Shown here piece by piece: positions 24,615 through 34,600 of a stretch of DNA of 64,000 bases. The first letter of the stretch is position 1, and every line of letters starts with the position of its first letter. The DNA is taken from the NCBI GenBank assembly GCA_014549065.1, contig JACDOX010000229.1:885169-949168 (forward strand). Direction: 5' to 3'. A program made the translations under genes and the position numbers. This DNA comes from Cardinalis cardinalis (taxonomy: Eukaryota; Chordata; Aves; Passeriformes; Cardinalidae). The notes below the pieces were generated by a model that was given only the letters and a program-made list of their open reading frames with translations, was not told the DNA's origin and did no database searches.

Positions 24615-24623
24615 TCATGTGAC
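24615..24623 (+). promoter_or_regulatory. LAMTOR3: M-box/CLEAR-like E-box in LAMTOR3 promoter
   Basis: TCATGTGAC matches the MITF/TFE M-box and differs by one base from the CACGTG core of CLEAR sites used by TFEB on lysosomal genes. The site is seen; its use is inferred. Confidence 0.4.
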
Positions 24624-24681
24624 AGCGGCTCCGAGGGGAAGCGGCGGCGGAGCCGTGCGGGGCGCGCCGGGGCGCCGACAG

Positions 24682-24912
24682 GTACAGCGGGGCTGGCAGG
24701 GGGTGCCCCCCGCGCCCCCCTCCCGGTGCGCGGTGGTCTCGGCCCAGGCGAGCGCCCTTCCCGGCGCGGCTGTACCACGGCGGCGGGGTGGGGGGTGGCG
24801 ACCGGCCGGGCCTCGGGGACGGAGCTCGCCCTCCCCTCCCTCCGGCCGCTCCCCTCCTGGGAGGCGGTGGCCGCGCCGCGGTGACGGGGCCGCCTCTCGT
24901 CTTCTCTCGCAG
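24682..24912 (+). other. LAMTOR3: Possible 5' UTR intron of LAMTOR3
   Basis: A donor-like gacag|gtacag at 24681/24682 and an acceptor-like tctctcgcag at 24912/24913 would place a non-coding first exon upstream and begin the ATG exon at 24913. This is inference from splice signals only. Confidence 0.4.
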
Positions 24913-24957
24913 GCCCGCGGAGGTGGCGGCGGCGGCAGCAGCGGGCGGGCCCCAGCC

Positions 24958-24966
24958 ATGGCCGAC
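24958..24966 (+). CDS. LAMTOR3: LAMTOR3 coding exon 1 (Met-Ala-Asp)
   Basis: ATG GCC GAC followed by donor gtgagt at 24967. Only three codons. The context gccATGG is a strong start. Too short for ordinary gene finders, but required by phase and by the known N-terminus. Confidence 0.93.
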
Positions 24967-27900
24967 GTGAGTGCGGCTCCGCGGGGCGGGCGGGACGCGG
25001 GCGGTGGCTGTGGCGGGGTGGGGCCGGGGGATGCCGGGGCCGGGCCGGACCGGGCGGGGCGGGAGCTGCGGAGGTGCTGGGAGCGGCCGTGAGTAACGCG
25101 CCGCCCGTCTCTGCCCGCAGGACCTGAAGCGGTTCCTGTACAAGAAGCTGCCGAGGTAACGCGGGGCCGTGCGGGGCGGGCGGCCAGGGCCATCCGGTGC
25201 CAGCCCTCTGCCACGGGCAGGGACACTGCCCGCCAGACCGGCTTGCTCAGAGCCCCGTCCCGCCTGGCCATGAATATTTCCAGGCTGCGGTATCCCTAGC
25301 CGTCTGGGCAATAGGATACTATTCCAGTATCTCACCACCCGCACAGTGAAGAATTTCTTCCTAATATCTAAGCTGAATTTCCCGGTTTCAATTTGTGCCC
25401 ATTACTCCTTGTCCTGTCGCTGCAGTTCCTGGTGAAGGGTCCCTCCCCAGCTTCCCTGCAAACCCCCTTCAGATAGCAGAAGGTTGCTGTGAGGTCTCCA
25501 CCCAACCTTCCCTTCTCCCGACTCAGCAGCCACANCTTCCTCAGCCTGTCCTTGTAGGGGAAGTGCTCCAGCCCTCTTATCAGTTTCGTGGCTTTCTCTG
25601 GACTTGCTCCAGCAGCTCCATGTCCTTCTTATTATTGAGGNTACCAGACCTGTACTAAACAGAACAAATACTAAATTAATGAGGGCATCAGTTTTTTTCA
25701 GTTTTCCCCTTTCTTGCACATTTGTTCACACAGAAAACAACCCTTTCCTACTAATTACTGTGTTTTTTAAATGGTGTCTCTTCTTCCCTTTTTTTATTTT
25801 CAGCGTTGAAGGTCTTCATGCTATTGTAGTCTCAGACAGAGATGGTGTGCCTGTTATCAAAGGTAACTTCAGCTTCTTGCTGTGCTCTGCAGCTGAAATC
25901 CTGATTGAACAGCAGGGGGTGGAGAAGTACAGAAAAGTCTTCTGTTATGGCAAATACCCGAATATCCCAAGTGGTAGAATTAAATTGGACTTAAAGTAGA
26001 AATTCACTAGTTGATTATGTACCTCTTTAAATATATCCTTTTGTTTGTGCCCTCTTTAAATATATCCTTTTGTTTGTTTGTAATTGCAGTCCATGGAAGT
26101 TTTCCTCTGTGACAGGGACTGGAGTGCTGTAAGGTTCTTGTATCTTCAAGTCCCTCACAGGCTGATTGATACTAAATGGTAGACAGAGCTTGGCAGTGTT
26201 TTGTTGGCTTTTTTGGTACTGTAGTTTTTATGTTCTGCAGTCCTTGTTTCAGATGTTTTTGGCTTGTGAGTACCATACTTTAAGGATACAAAGTTTCAGG
26301 TATTGCAGGTTTATTTTGTTCAGTGCCCCAGAGCATTCAGACACCCAGCAGAGCTTGCACATCTTCACCTGTCTGCAGTCAAGTGACTGTGTGCCAGTAA
26401 TCAGTTCAAAGGCTGGAATGGGTGCAATGGGACATGGAACCAAAGGGACGTCAGCACAGGCATCCTAAAGGAAAAGGATTAAAAATTTCTTAGGTGTGCT
26501 AGGAAGGGTGCTGCTATAAGGAGCTTTGATCATGCAGAGAGCATTAAATGATGTACAGCTTGTGAAAACTGTCTGGTGTTCCTGTGGGAGCACCTCAGAG
26601 GTCTTGCATGTTTCTCTGCTTTTGGCAGAGCACTGAGCTGGGTGAGGGTTTGGGATGCAGTCAGAGACCCCATGTAAAGATAAGGATTTTCTTGTTCTGT
26701 TCCAGTTGCCAATGATAATGCTCCAGAACACGCACTGCGACCTGGCTTTTTGTCCACCTTTGCCCTTGCCACAGATCAGGGCAGTAAGTTAGGACTCTCC
26801 AAAAACAAAAGTATCATCTGCTATTACAATACCTACCAGGTGAGTAACCTCAGTGTGCCCTGTCCTCAGCAACTTGAGCTGTTCTGCATTACATTGAGCA
26901 AGAGAAAGAAGGTTATTTAAGCTCTGGNAGATTTTCACTAGGCTGCTGTTGAAGTAATTTTGATTTATTTTTTACACAGCTCTACTTAAGCCAAAATTTC
27001 ACAGTATTTTTTAAACTTCTGTTATATTTCTCAAAATGTGAGATTTACTTGTTGACAATGGGAAAGTGTGGTAGTTCTGAATTTGCAGGAGATGTTGCTC
27101 ATATGCTCTTCTGAATCTTTTATGAAGGGTTTATGTTCTTTTTTATAAACAATGTTTATAACTAGTGACACCTAACATGAATTAAAGCACATGCAGCCTG
27201 CTTCATAGCTAATCTTGCTGCCAGTATGGCTTTGAGGTACAAATGCTTCGAAATACCACTCACATTTTTCACAAATAAATTGATTATTTGTGTCCAGAAG
27301 TCCATCATCTACTACATTTCTGCTCCTTCACAAGTTCTGGTGGTCCTGAGAGCTTTTAATTATGGCTGCAGTAAACCAGCCAGCTGTTTAGCCTGCAGTG
27401 TGTCAAGCTTTGTTTGGAAATTAAGTGGGCGAGTGAGTTAGTACATTGCTTTGACTCTCTTCATGCTGCTAGCTTACTGTTGTGCCCATGGTGCTGTTTC
27501 CCTGNTAATGGAGGAACAGATACTCCTGTACAGGGAACAGTATTTTAAAACAATAAACCTGCCTGCCCTCTTGATTCCTGTGGAGGGTGTGGTCTCCACA
27601 GTGTAATCTGCAGGGCCTGCAGCTGAGGTAGGGTTCTGGTGGACAGCACTCTGTAGAACAGAGTGGAGGTGAGGGGAAATGCCAGGTTTCACATCTGCAG
27701 CTCTCTGTACTATAGTGTAAGTTCTGTTTTTAGCCATGAATCTTGAGAAGCAGGTACACTGAAAAGTCACCTCTGTGGCTCTTGCTCCTGCTTATCCTTT
27801 AAACTGAGGAGGCTGCTTGTTGCACAGAGAATTTTCGTGGAAAGGATTCATCAGAGCCCTGACATGCATGATGTNTTAGCTGCTGGCTGAGCACTTCTCT

Positions 27901-28718
27901 CTCCTTGCAGGTGGTGCAGTTCAATCGCTTACCTTTGGTAGTGAGTTTCATTGCAAGCAGCAATGCCAATACAGGTATGTCTCTTTTAAAGATTGCAGTA
28001 TTTTAATAATTGAAAATAAATTCCCTGAATTCACTGCAAGCTGTGTTAGCTTTATTCCTGCTGTGAATTTTGTCAGTGTATTGTGCAAGGTGTGAGTAAA
28101 AATTGACAGATTTTAGGTGTCTTGCTGGAGTTGTTATTCTTCTAGAAAGCATTTTTCTCCTGTGACTAACCTTGCCCATGCTGCACGGGCAGTACTGTGC
28201 TGTACAAGCCAGCTGTTGGGTCTCTTTCAGTCAAGTTAACATTCTGCAGGAATGTGTGCAGATTTGTCTTCAGTTCTGTGGGGTGGGGAAGTCCTTCAGC
28301 CAGACCCTAGCCTTGCTGGTGAGGACATTGGCTAATGAATATGAGCAGAAGGGATTTAGTTCTGGTACAGCTTCTTGGGACACAGTAGCTATGGAAGTGG
28401 CAAGGCAGTAGTGGGGGAGAGTTGTGCTGCACTGGGTGCCTCTTTTAGTGCCAGGGACTGCAGACACCCTGCCTGGGGGTGCTGCCCACTATTCACAGGA
28501 AAGTGAGTAAGTAACTCACATGAAACATTTCAGACTTTGAAAAACACTGCTGAGATTTGGGAGGGGGAGGGAGCTGTGGGCTTTGGAGAGAGGCTTCTCA
28601 GTGATGTTGTTTGATGGAACATTCTGTCTCTTCTCTCTTTCCAGGGCTGATTGTAAGTTTGGAGAAGGAGCTCACGCCCCTGTTTGAAGAATTGAGGCAG
28701 GTTGTTGAAGTTTCTTAA
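24958..28718 (+). CDS. LAMTOR3: LAMTOR3 (MP1), Ragulator subunit and MEK1 scaffold
   Basis: Six coding exons (24958-24966, 25121-25155, 25804-25862, 26706-26839, 27911-27974, 28645-28718) give 375 bases: 124 residues and TAA. The length equals the mammalian protein and identity is near complete; the changes I can see are Asn for Ser in SSNANTG and Thr for Ala in KELTPLFEEL. The protein is one roadblock/LC7 domain, with no signal peptide or membrane segment. Family knowledge: it pairs with LAMTOR2, and with LAMTOR1, 4 and 5 forms Ragulator on late endosomes and lysosomes, which anchors the Rag GTPases for mTORC1 activation; it also scaffolds MEK1 with ERK1. The start ATG at 24958 begins MADDLKRFLYKKLPSVEGLH, as in mammals. 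A CpG-rich promoter fits constant expression. Confidence 0.98.
25121..25155 (+). CDS. LAMTOR3: LAMTOR3 coding exon 2
   Basis: Acceptor ctgcccgcag, donor ccgag|gtaacg. Encodes DLKRFLYKKLP and two bases of Ser. Confidence 0.95.
25265..25670 (-). mobile_element. CR1 LINE fragment in LAMTOR3 intron 2
   Basis: On the - strand the sequence reads as the CR1 3' region: the stretch rendered GATATTAGGAAGAAATTCTT (near 25345-25365) is diagnostic, and the neighbouring tracts on smaller block ends also match. The copy lacks the octamer tail and the 5' part. It begins about 110 bp past exon 2 and is antisense to the gene. Confidence 0.85.
25804..25862 (+). CDS. LAMTOR3: LAMTOR3 coding exon 3
   Basis: Acceptor ttttcag|cgttgaag, donor caaag|gtaact. 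Encodes VEGLHAIVVSDRDGVPVIK, the first beta-hairpin of the roadblock fold. Confidence 0.96.
25863..26705 (+). other. LAMTOR3: LAMTOR3 intron 3
   Basis: Intron with GT-AG ends, holding the 29-bp tandem duplication at 26022-26079. The exon 3 reading frame stays open for 45 codons into the intron, which I take to be chance. Confidence 0.8.
26022..26079. repeat. Two-copy tandem duplication, 29-bp period
   Basis: Two copies of a unit that begins cctctttaaatatatccttt, at 26022 and 26051, nearly identical, in LAMTOR3 intron 3. Confidence 0.85.
26706..26839 (+). CDS. LAMTOR3: LAMTOR3 coding exon 4
   Basis: Acceptor gttccag|ttgcc, donor taccag|gtgagt. Encodes 44 residues, among them APEHALRPGFLSTFALATDQ and KSIICYYNTYQ. 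Confidence 0.97.
26840..27910 (+). other. LAMTOR3: LAMTOR3 intron 4
   Basis: A 1.1 kb intron with GT-AG ends; no other element recognised. Confidence 0.8.
27911..27974 (+). CDS. LAMTOR3: LAMTOR3 coding exon 5
   Basis: Acceptor ctccttgcag, donor tacag|gtatgt. Encodes VVQFNRLPLVVSFIASSNAN and T. Confidence 0.96.
27975..28644 (+). other. LAMTOR3: LAMTOR3 intron 5
   Basis: A 670-bp intron with GT-AG ends; nothing else seen. Confidence 0.8.
28645..28718 (+). CDS. LAMTOR3: LAMTOR3 coding exon 6, stop codon
   Basis: Acceptor tttccag|ggctg. Encodes LIVSLEKELTPLFEELRQVV then EVS and TAA at 28716-28718. Confidence 0.97.
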
Positions 28719-29500
28719 CCTGATGGTATAGCCAGAGTGCAGCATTCCTCTGCAGCCCAGTGGACAGAAAGATTCAATAATCATCAATCAAATAACACGT
28801 CTCAGAAGAAATACCACAGCTCCTTAGTATACTAAGTAAGAGTAAATTGTACATAGTACTGAATCTGAAATGATCTACTAGTGTGTTGTAGGTGGATGTT
28901 ACTTTAGGCCATGCTTCTTGTATTGTGCAGTACTGGAGAGCCCACCAAAATAGCTCCCATGGAGTTTAGCTCAGCCAGCTGAGCCAGGCCGGCACCATGC
29001 CCTTGGCTCCAAGGAGCAACCCCCAGATCTCCTGCTTCACAGGGCACATGGCACATGGCAGGGGTGTCCTCAGGCCAGCCACCACTGCCTGTGGCAAGGC
29101 ACATCAGGTGCAGGGAGTGAGCAGAGACGTGCTTGGAGGCATTGTGAGAGCAAGTGTGATAGCAGTGATGTGTCGGTACAATCAATGTCCCAGCTTCCTT
29201 ACAAGGGGGGCACTTTGGCAAGGGAGTGCTACTAATCTGGATGCTAGCTGCATCCTGCTTCCACTAGGAAGAAAGCTGTTTCTATGGAAGTCATTGCTGT
29301 AGGGATTTTCATGATGCCTAGCTAAAAGCACCCAAACATTGTCTCACTTCTTCATGGGGTTTTTTGTGTAATATGGTTGTGAAGATCTCATGTCTCATAG
29401 TCTTTGTGTGGGTTCATCACTGGTGACACTCTCAGCTTATTTACCCTTAGGTTTTCTTAAGTAAATAAATATAAATAAAATACAGTATTTTTAAATGACA
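28719..29500 (+). other. LAMTOR3: LAMTOR3 3' UTR
   Basis: Non-coding sequence from the stop to just past two AATAAA signals at 29464-29479. The end point is inferred. Confidence 0.65.
29464..29479 (+). terminator. LAMTOR3: LAMTOR3 poly(A) signals
   Basis: Two AATAAA hexamers (29464-29469, 29474-29479), about 750 bases past the stop. Confidence 0.7.
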
Positions 29501-30440
29501 GAGCCTGGTNCACTCTTCTGTTGCACTGTAATACCCCACAGCACATCTGCTTGTCTCTAGAGAGAGCAGGTCTCTTAATTGTTTGTAAATGTCCAAACTC
29601 CATGAATTATACACTCAAAACTAACCAATGTGTCTCTCAGTTGGGCAGTAAGGGTACCAAGTCCCAGGGCAGAGTAGAGATCCAGTTGTTCAGGATCAAG
29701 CCTGTGCTCTTAGCCCCACCCCTTGTTCCCTCCCACGTCCCGTTATGACAGCTGCCAGGCACTGCAGGTCTGGGGGACAGCTCTGGACAGCTCTGGGCCC
29801 CAGGCTGGGAAAGGAGATGCCATGGCCCTGTGCTCACACCTCATTGACCTGTGGTGCATCAGGCAGGATGGGGGGAAACAGTGGTGCTGGAAATGACAAC
29901 TGAGAGTTCTTGGCTCAAAAAGAGATGACAGCTTGTCAGTCAACCCTTTTCCATTTAAACTAAGCTGGAATGGGACTCTGGTTGCTGGTCATTACAGAAG
30001 CAGCTGGAAGGTGTGTGTATTTCTGGCAAAATGTGTTTTGTGTTCCAGCAAAGGCCTCCCCTTGCTGTTTGCTTGTGCTCAGCCCATCTGTCTGTGACAG
30101 CTTCCAAGGCCACCCAATTGCTGTTTCTTTCACTGGCTTCAGTTTGTGACACCGTGTGCTGAACTTGTGCCCAGTGTTTTGTGAGGCAGCCCGTTGCTGT
30201 GGAGAAGGGAAGGCAATGTTTGTGGTTTCCCCACAAGCACCATTTCCAAGCCATGTTCACAGGACAGTGATGCTGTTGGAGAATATAATCTCTCTCCTCC
30301 CTTTATGCTGCCTCTCTCTCACACAAACTCAGCACAGATTTTTAACTAAATGGGAGAGGCAAGTTTGTTAAAGCTTCATTAAGGGAAAAAGGAGGACAAA
30401 GCTTTAACAACACAGTGCAGGAATATAAAAGACGTGGTAG
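29501..30440. other. Spacer between convergent LAMTOR3 and DAPP1 3' ends
   Basis: About 0.95 kb with no recognisable gene. It contains a small ten-base tandem repeat (ggacagctct, twice) at 29776-29795. Confidence 0.7.
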
Positions 30441-31588
30441 TTTTATAATGACATTTTATTCAGAAAACAGTCTGTATAAAAATATTTACAAATACTTTGA
30501 ATTTCTAAGTTGAAATAAAATGCTATTTATATGTCCAAATCTAGATTTTCTTTCTTCTTCCAATGTGCTTTTGCCTTCCTCTTCTGCACTCTTCTCCCAG
30601 CAAAGGCAATTATCAAATACCTTCTGCATGAGCAATACCAAACACAGACTGCAGTGTGGCATAGGAGAGATTGGCAGATNCTGTTTCAGCACAAATTTGA
30701 TTGCTATGCAGGGAGAGAGGGTCCCCCCTCTTTACCAGCCCTCGAGGAGGCACAGAATTGCTCAGGGATCTTGCAGCTGGNTCAGTCTGGTCTTGAGCCT
30801 CTCCAGTGTGTCAAACTTTGCTTCCAAAATGTAACATCTATTTAGAGTACAGCACCAACATCATGGGGTTCCATTGACTTCTTGTTTCTCTAGTGAGCCA
30901 CAGTGCTGTTAGATGTGTGTCCTGTGGTTTCTCAGAACCCTGGTTTGTATACAAGTGTGCTTACATGATGCTGCTCACCATTACCTACAGATGCTGTTTG
31001 AAACAAACATTCCCTTGTAGCCATCACTGTGGAATAAAGCTAAACCATATAAAAATTTGTTTGACATCTGTCACTTTGAAAAGAGCCTTGAAATACTACT
31101 CTCTGGATTGTAATATAGCTACTATTTACAAAATGTAATGCTGTCATTTTTCTTTCGATTTAAGGCCTAAACAGGGAATAAAACAATATTTAATGTTTCC
31201 AGAAAGGACCTNTTTTAAATAAAAGGTTCAAGGTTACAGAATATGATACCAGTGCTTAGTTGTGATGCAGCTTGTAATAAATTAATGAGTGCTCTGAATA
31301 ACCCCAAAAGTTTTGAACAGTGCCCACTTCTGTGATTAGGTGGCAGGTGTTTGAGTTAAGTGCATTACAGGCATACACCACANACATCAAACAAACACAC
31401 TGGTTCTGCAACCTTCCCCACGCGTGACTCGGCAGCCCCAGAGCTGCAGGATCCCATGTGTGCAGAGCTGGGTGACCTCTGTGAGGGGCACAGCCAGCAC
31501 TGAAGACCTGAGGCTGCCCTCTGGTAAGTAATGCCTTCCCTTGGAGAGAGGCAATTCCTGCCCGTGGAGCAGGAGCGCCGGCACACGG
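30441..31588 (-). other. DAPP1: Probable DAPP1 3' UTR
   Basis: Sequence between the DAPP1 stop and a - strand AATAAA at 30455-30460. No gene elements beyond this were recognised. Confidence 0.6.
30455..30460 (-). terminator. DAPP1: DAPP1 poly(A) signal
   Basis: TTTATT on the + strand is AATAAA on the - strand. A GT-rich stretch (ctgtgttgtt on the - strand) follows about 40-50 bases downstream, as expected at a cleavage site. Confidence 0.6.
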
Positions 31589-31639
31589 CTAGGAACTGAG
31601 GGTGGCGCTGCGCTCCTCCAGCTGCTTCCNTATCTGTGA
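31589..31639 (-). CDS. DAPP1: DAPP1 exon 9, stop codon
   Basis: Acceptor ctgttgcag|tcacag. Encodes SQI-x-KQLEERSATLSS and TAG at 31591-31589. SQI(R)KQL matches the mammalian start of this exon; what follows does not. The codon at 31628-31630 begins with an ambiguous base. Confidence 0.85.
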   Translation of the reverse strand, partial: SQIXKQLEERSATLSS

Positions 31640-34600
31640 CTGCAACAGAAAGACAGCCCATTACTGCTTGGCTGCGTGCATGTGCATGTGGGTGAGTACA
31701 ACCCACCCAANCCCTGGTAGTTTTTAGGAAGTAGTGCTTTCAAGCCTTTACATTGTCTCCTCATTCCTGCCATCATGACCCAGGACACGCAGTGTGGGCT
31801 GATGATCCGTATTGTTTACCAAGCACATATAATGACATCCTTAGAGATGGACGTAATTTTTTCTCACAAATGAGTGTACCTGTAAAAGTGCATCCCAAAA
31901 ATGCTGAAGTGGGTTTGCAGAGAGATACATTATGNCCCTGTGCATGGCACTGATGAGGCCACACCTCAACTGCTGNGTCCAGTTTTGGGCCCCTCAGTTC
32001 AGGAAGGTGCCGGATTCCAGAAAAGGGCAGTGGAGGGGGAAGGGGCTAGATCATAAGTCCTATGAGGAGCAGCTGATGGAGCTGGGNGTGTTTAGCCTGG
32101 GGAAGAGGAGGTTCTGGGGTGGCTTTATCACTCTCTGAAAGGAGGGGGTAGTCAGCTGGGGGTTGGTCTCCTCCCAGGCAGCCAGTGATAGGATGAGAGG
32201 ACAGCCTCAAGCTGTGCCAGAGGAGGTTTAGACTGGACATCAGGAGGAATTTCTTCACAGAAGGGGTTGTTAGACATTGGAATGAGCTGCCCAGGAAGGT
32301 GGTGGAGTCACCATCCCTGGAGGTGCTTAAGAAAAGACAGGGTATGGCAGTGACACTCAGTGCCACAGTGTCTAGTTGACAAGGTTGTGACTGATCAAAG
32401 GTTGGACTTGAGGAACTCAGAGGTCCTTTCCAACCTAATTGATTCTGTGATTATGTGAAAATGCATATTCCAATCTAGCTGGCCTGGCAGCCAGAGCAAG
32501 TTCTCCCTTGTTGGAGGTGCTGAGAACTTTAGCCCTTGGGTGCCCCAGTCCTGGGGGGCTGTGCTGGCAGTAGCAGCACACATCACCTTACCAGCTTCCA
32601 CCGCAGGATTTTAATCCACTCGTCAGCTTCTACTCCCGTTTTTGCACACAGGTAGTATGTCCTCAGTGGGAACACTAAACTGCAAGTAAACAAAGCTTTC
32701 TTAAGTTGCTAGAACAACTGGCAGTTCTCCCCAAAACTNAGCCCAGCTGGCCTGTGCCAGCAGTTGCTGAGACAGAGCAGGACAGGGAGGCTGAGCTCCC
32801 CTTCAGCCACCAGGAGGGAGGTTAACCAAGAATGGGTGACAGCCTTTTACAGCCCCGGGTCCTTAAGGACAAGGACCCTTCTGAGGATAAGAGACTCATA
32901 TTTGGGCACAGAAGTTACCATGTGACCTGTATCAGTGTCTGACCCCAAGATCCATGAGTCTAGGTGATGATTATAGATGCTTAGAGAATTAGAAATGCCC
33001 ACTACACATAGGCCCACCTTTTGCCAGGAGTAATTTGGCAAAGCCATGCAGAACTGAGATTGTCTGACAGAAAGAGACTTGTGAGTTAGNGGATGAGGAG
33101 GCTCACAACCACCAAAGGACCTTTCAGAAACACACATTGTTTATATTTCAAAATTCCCTTTGAACTTCCCAGCANCATGGAGAAAATCCTGCAACCTACC
33201 AGAAACAATTGACTCTTTCCTGGGAATAGTCAAATTGCACAGCTGAGCATTCAGTTAAGTCAAGTGCTCGAATTGGTTCTGTAGCCTTGAAGAGAAAATG
33301 TTTTAAAATGTGGACACATGAAAACAGAAGATAAGGTTATCTCACTTCATCTTCAGTGCATCTAGACTTTTACAGGNACCTCCACAGGTTTTTCCAGGCA
33401 TAGTTACAATGGCTGTAACACTATAAGCACAAACTAGCAAGCATAACATCAGTGGTACGATAAAAAGTGAGCTTAATATGAAAAATGCAGGACAGTTCAC
33501 ATCTGGACAAGCAACAGAGGAGATTTCTACTGCAGGAATGTTTGAGCTACATGGAGGCTGCTGAGGGTTTGGCTGGTGCATTGTAATGTGATTGACACAG
33601 CAGCAAACCTGGCACCACTTTCAGCTAAGGCTTACAGAGACAAAGGCGTGGGTATAGGTCCTATCAGACCAGCCAGCTGTTGGAGATTGAATTAATTCCT
33701 AAGTACCTTAAAAGGATGAAGCTGGGTAAGGAGAAGCATAGAAGTAAAGCCAAAGTAGTGNTTGTAGCAAAAGTGATAGGTTTGGCTGCCTGAGAAGCAT
33801 GTGTGCACAAACACACACACACATATATATATATATATATTTGTATAAAAGTTTCTTTGGNCAAGTTCAGGTGCAGGGACTGTGTATAACAGCAACCCAT
33901 CTCCCTCAGGGGTTTTTATTCTCCCTAGGTGTGAGAGCTCTTCCTCCATTGGCTTCAGCCTCACATTGTTAAGGCCTCAGAAGAGACAGCTTGATTGCTT
34001 TCTGCCCAAACACCCTTAGCTGTTTCCATGGTCCTTCATCAGGTGAATGGAGGTGCCTGTTGCTCTCTCATCTTCCCTTAATATTTTTGCTGACTCAGTG
34101 GCTGTTANTAATACCCTATGTTAGAAGAAAGCCCCTTGGGCTGTGGTGTGATTCCAAATGCTATCCCAGGGTTAGCTGCAGGCTGCCCACCTCTAGGTCC
34201 CTGCAACCCCACAGCAACAACAGGAGCACCAGGAGACACTAGAGCTGCTGCCTGGAAGGAGATTGTAGTCCTGACCAACACAGGAGTTCTTCCTGCCTGG
34301 TAAGTCACTAATGGAGTGCTGCTCTTTGAAATGCTATCCTGCAAGCTTAACTCAAGTTGTCTTGAACTGAAATGAAAACTGGTGGAAAGCCCTGCAAAAC
34401 CATAACTGTTTAGCAATGGTAATGTTTGGTGAGAGAAGGCTCTTGTGTCTGCTCTTGTGTAAAAATCTGTTAGATGCTTGAAATAGGGCTTGGCAGAGGT
34501 GAACAGTTTGGATGTGTTTATGAAGGAACCTCAGACAGAGGCATTGTAAGGGCAAAGAAACTCCAGCTGTGTTTCTTATCTTTACTCAGATCAAGACAGA

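Larger units (their letters stand above)
24540..25180 (+). promoter_or_regulatory. LAMTOR3: CpG-rich promoter of LAMTOR3
   Basis: A sharp jump to very high G+C with many CpG pairs surrounds the first coding exon, while the flanks are AT-rich. Many GC-box-like GGGGCGG or GGGCGGG runs occur and there is no TATA box near the start, the usual picture for a housekeeping gene. An M-box-like TCATGTGAC lies at 24615-24623. Confidence 0.85.

Noticed and set aside
24409..25344. 311-codon open frame on the - strand over the LAMTOR3 promoter
   Set aside because: It lies in CpG-rich sequence where stops are rare, is Pro/Arg/Gly/Ala-rich, and overlaps real LAMTOR3 exons on the other strand.
25863..26000. 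Alternative 3' end of LAMTOR3 by intron 3 retention
   Set aside because: The frame stays open for 45 codons, but this is plausible by chance, and exons 4-6 continue the known protein.
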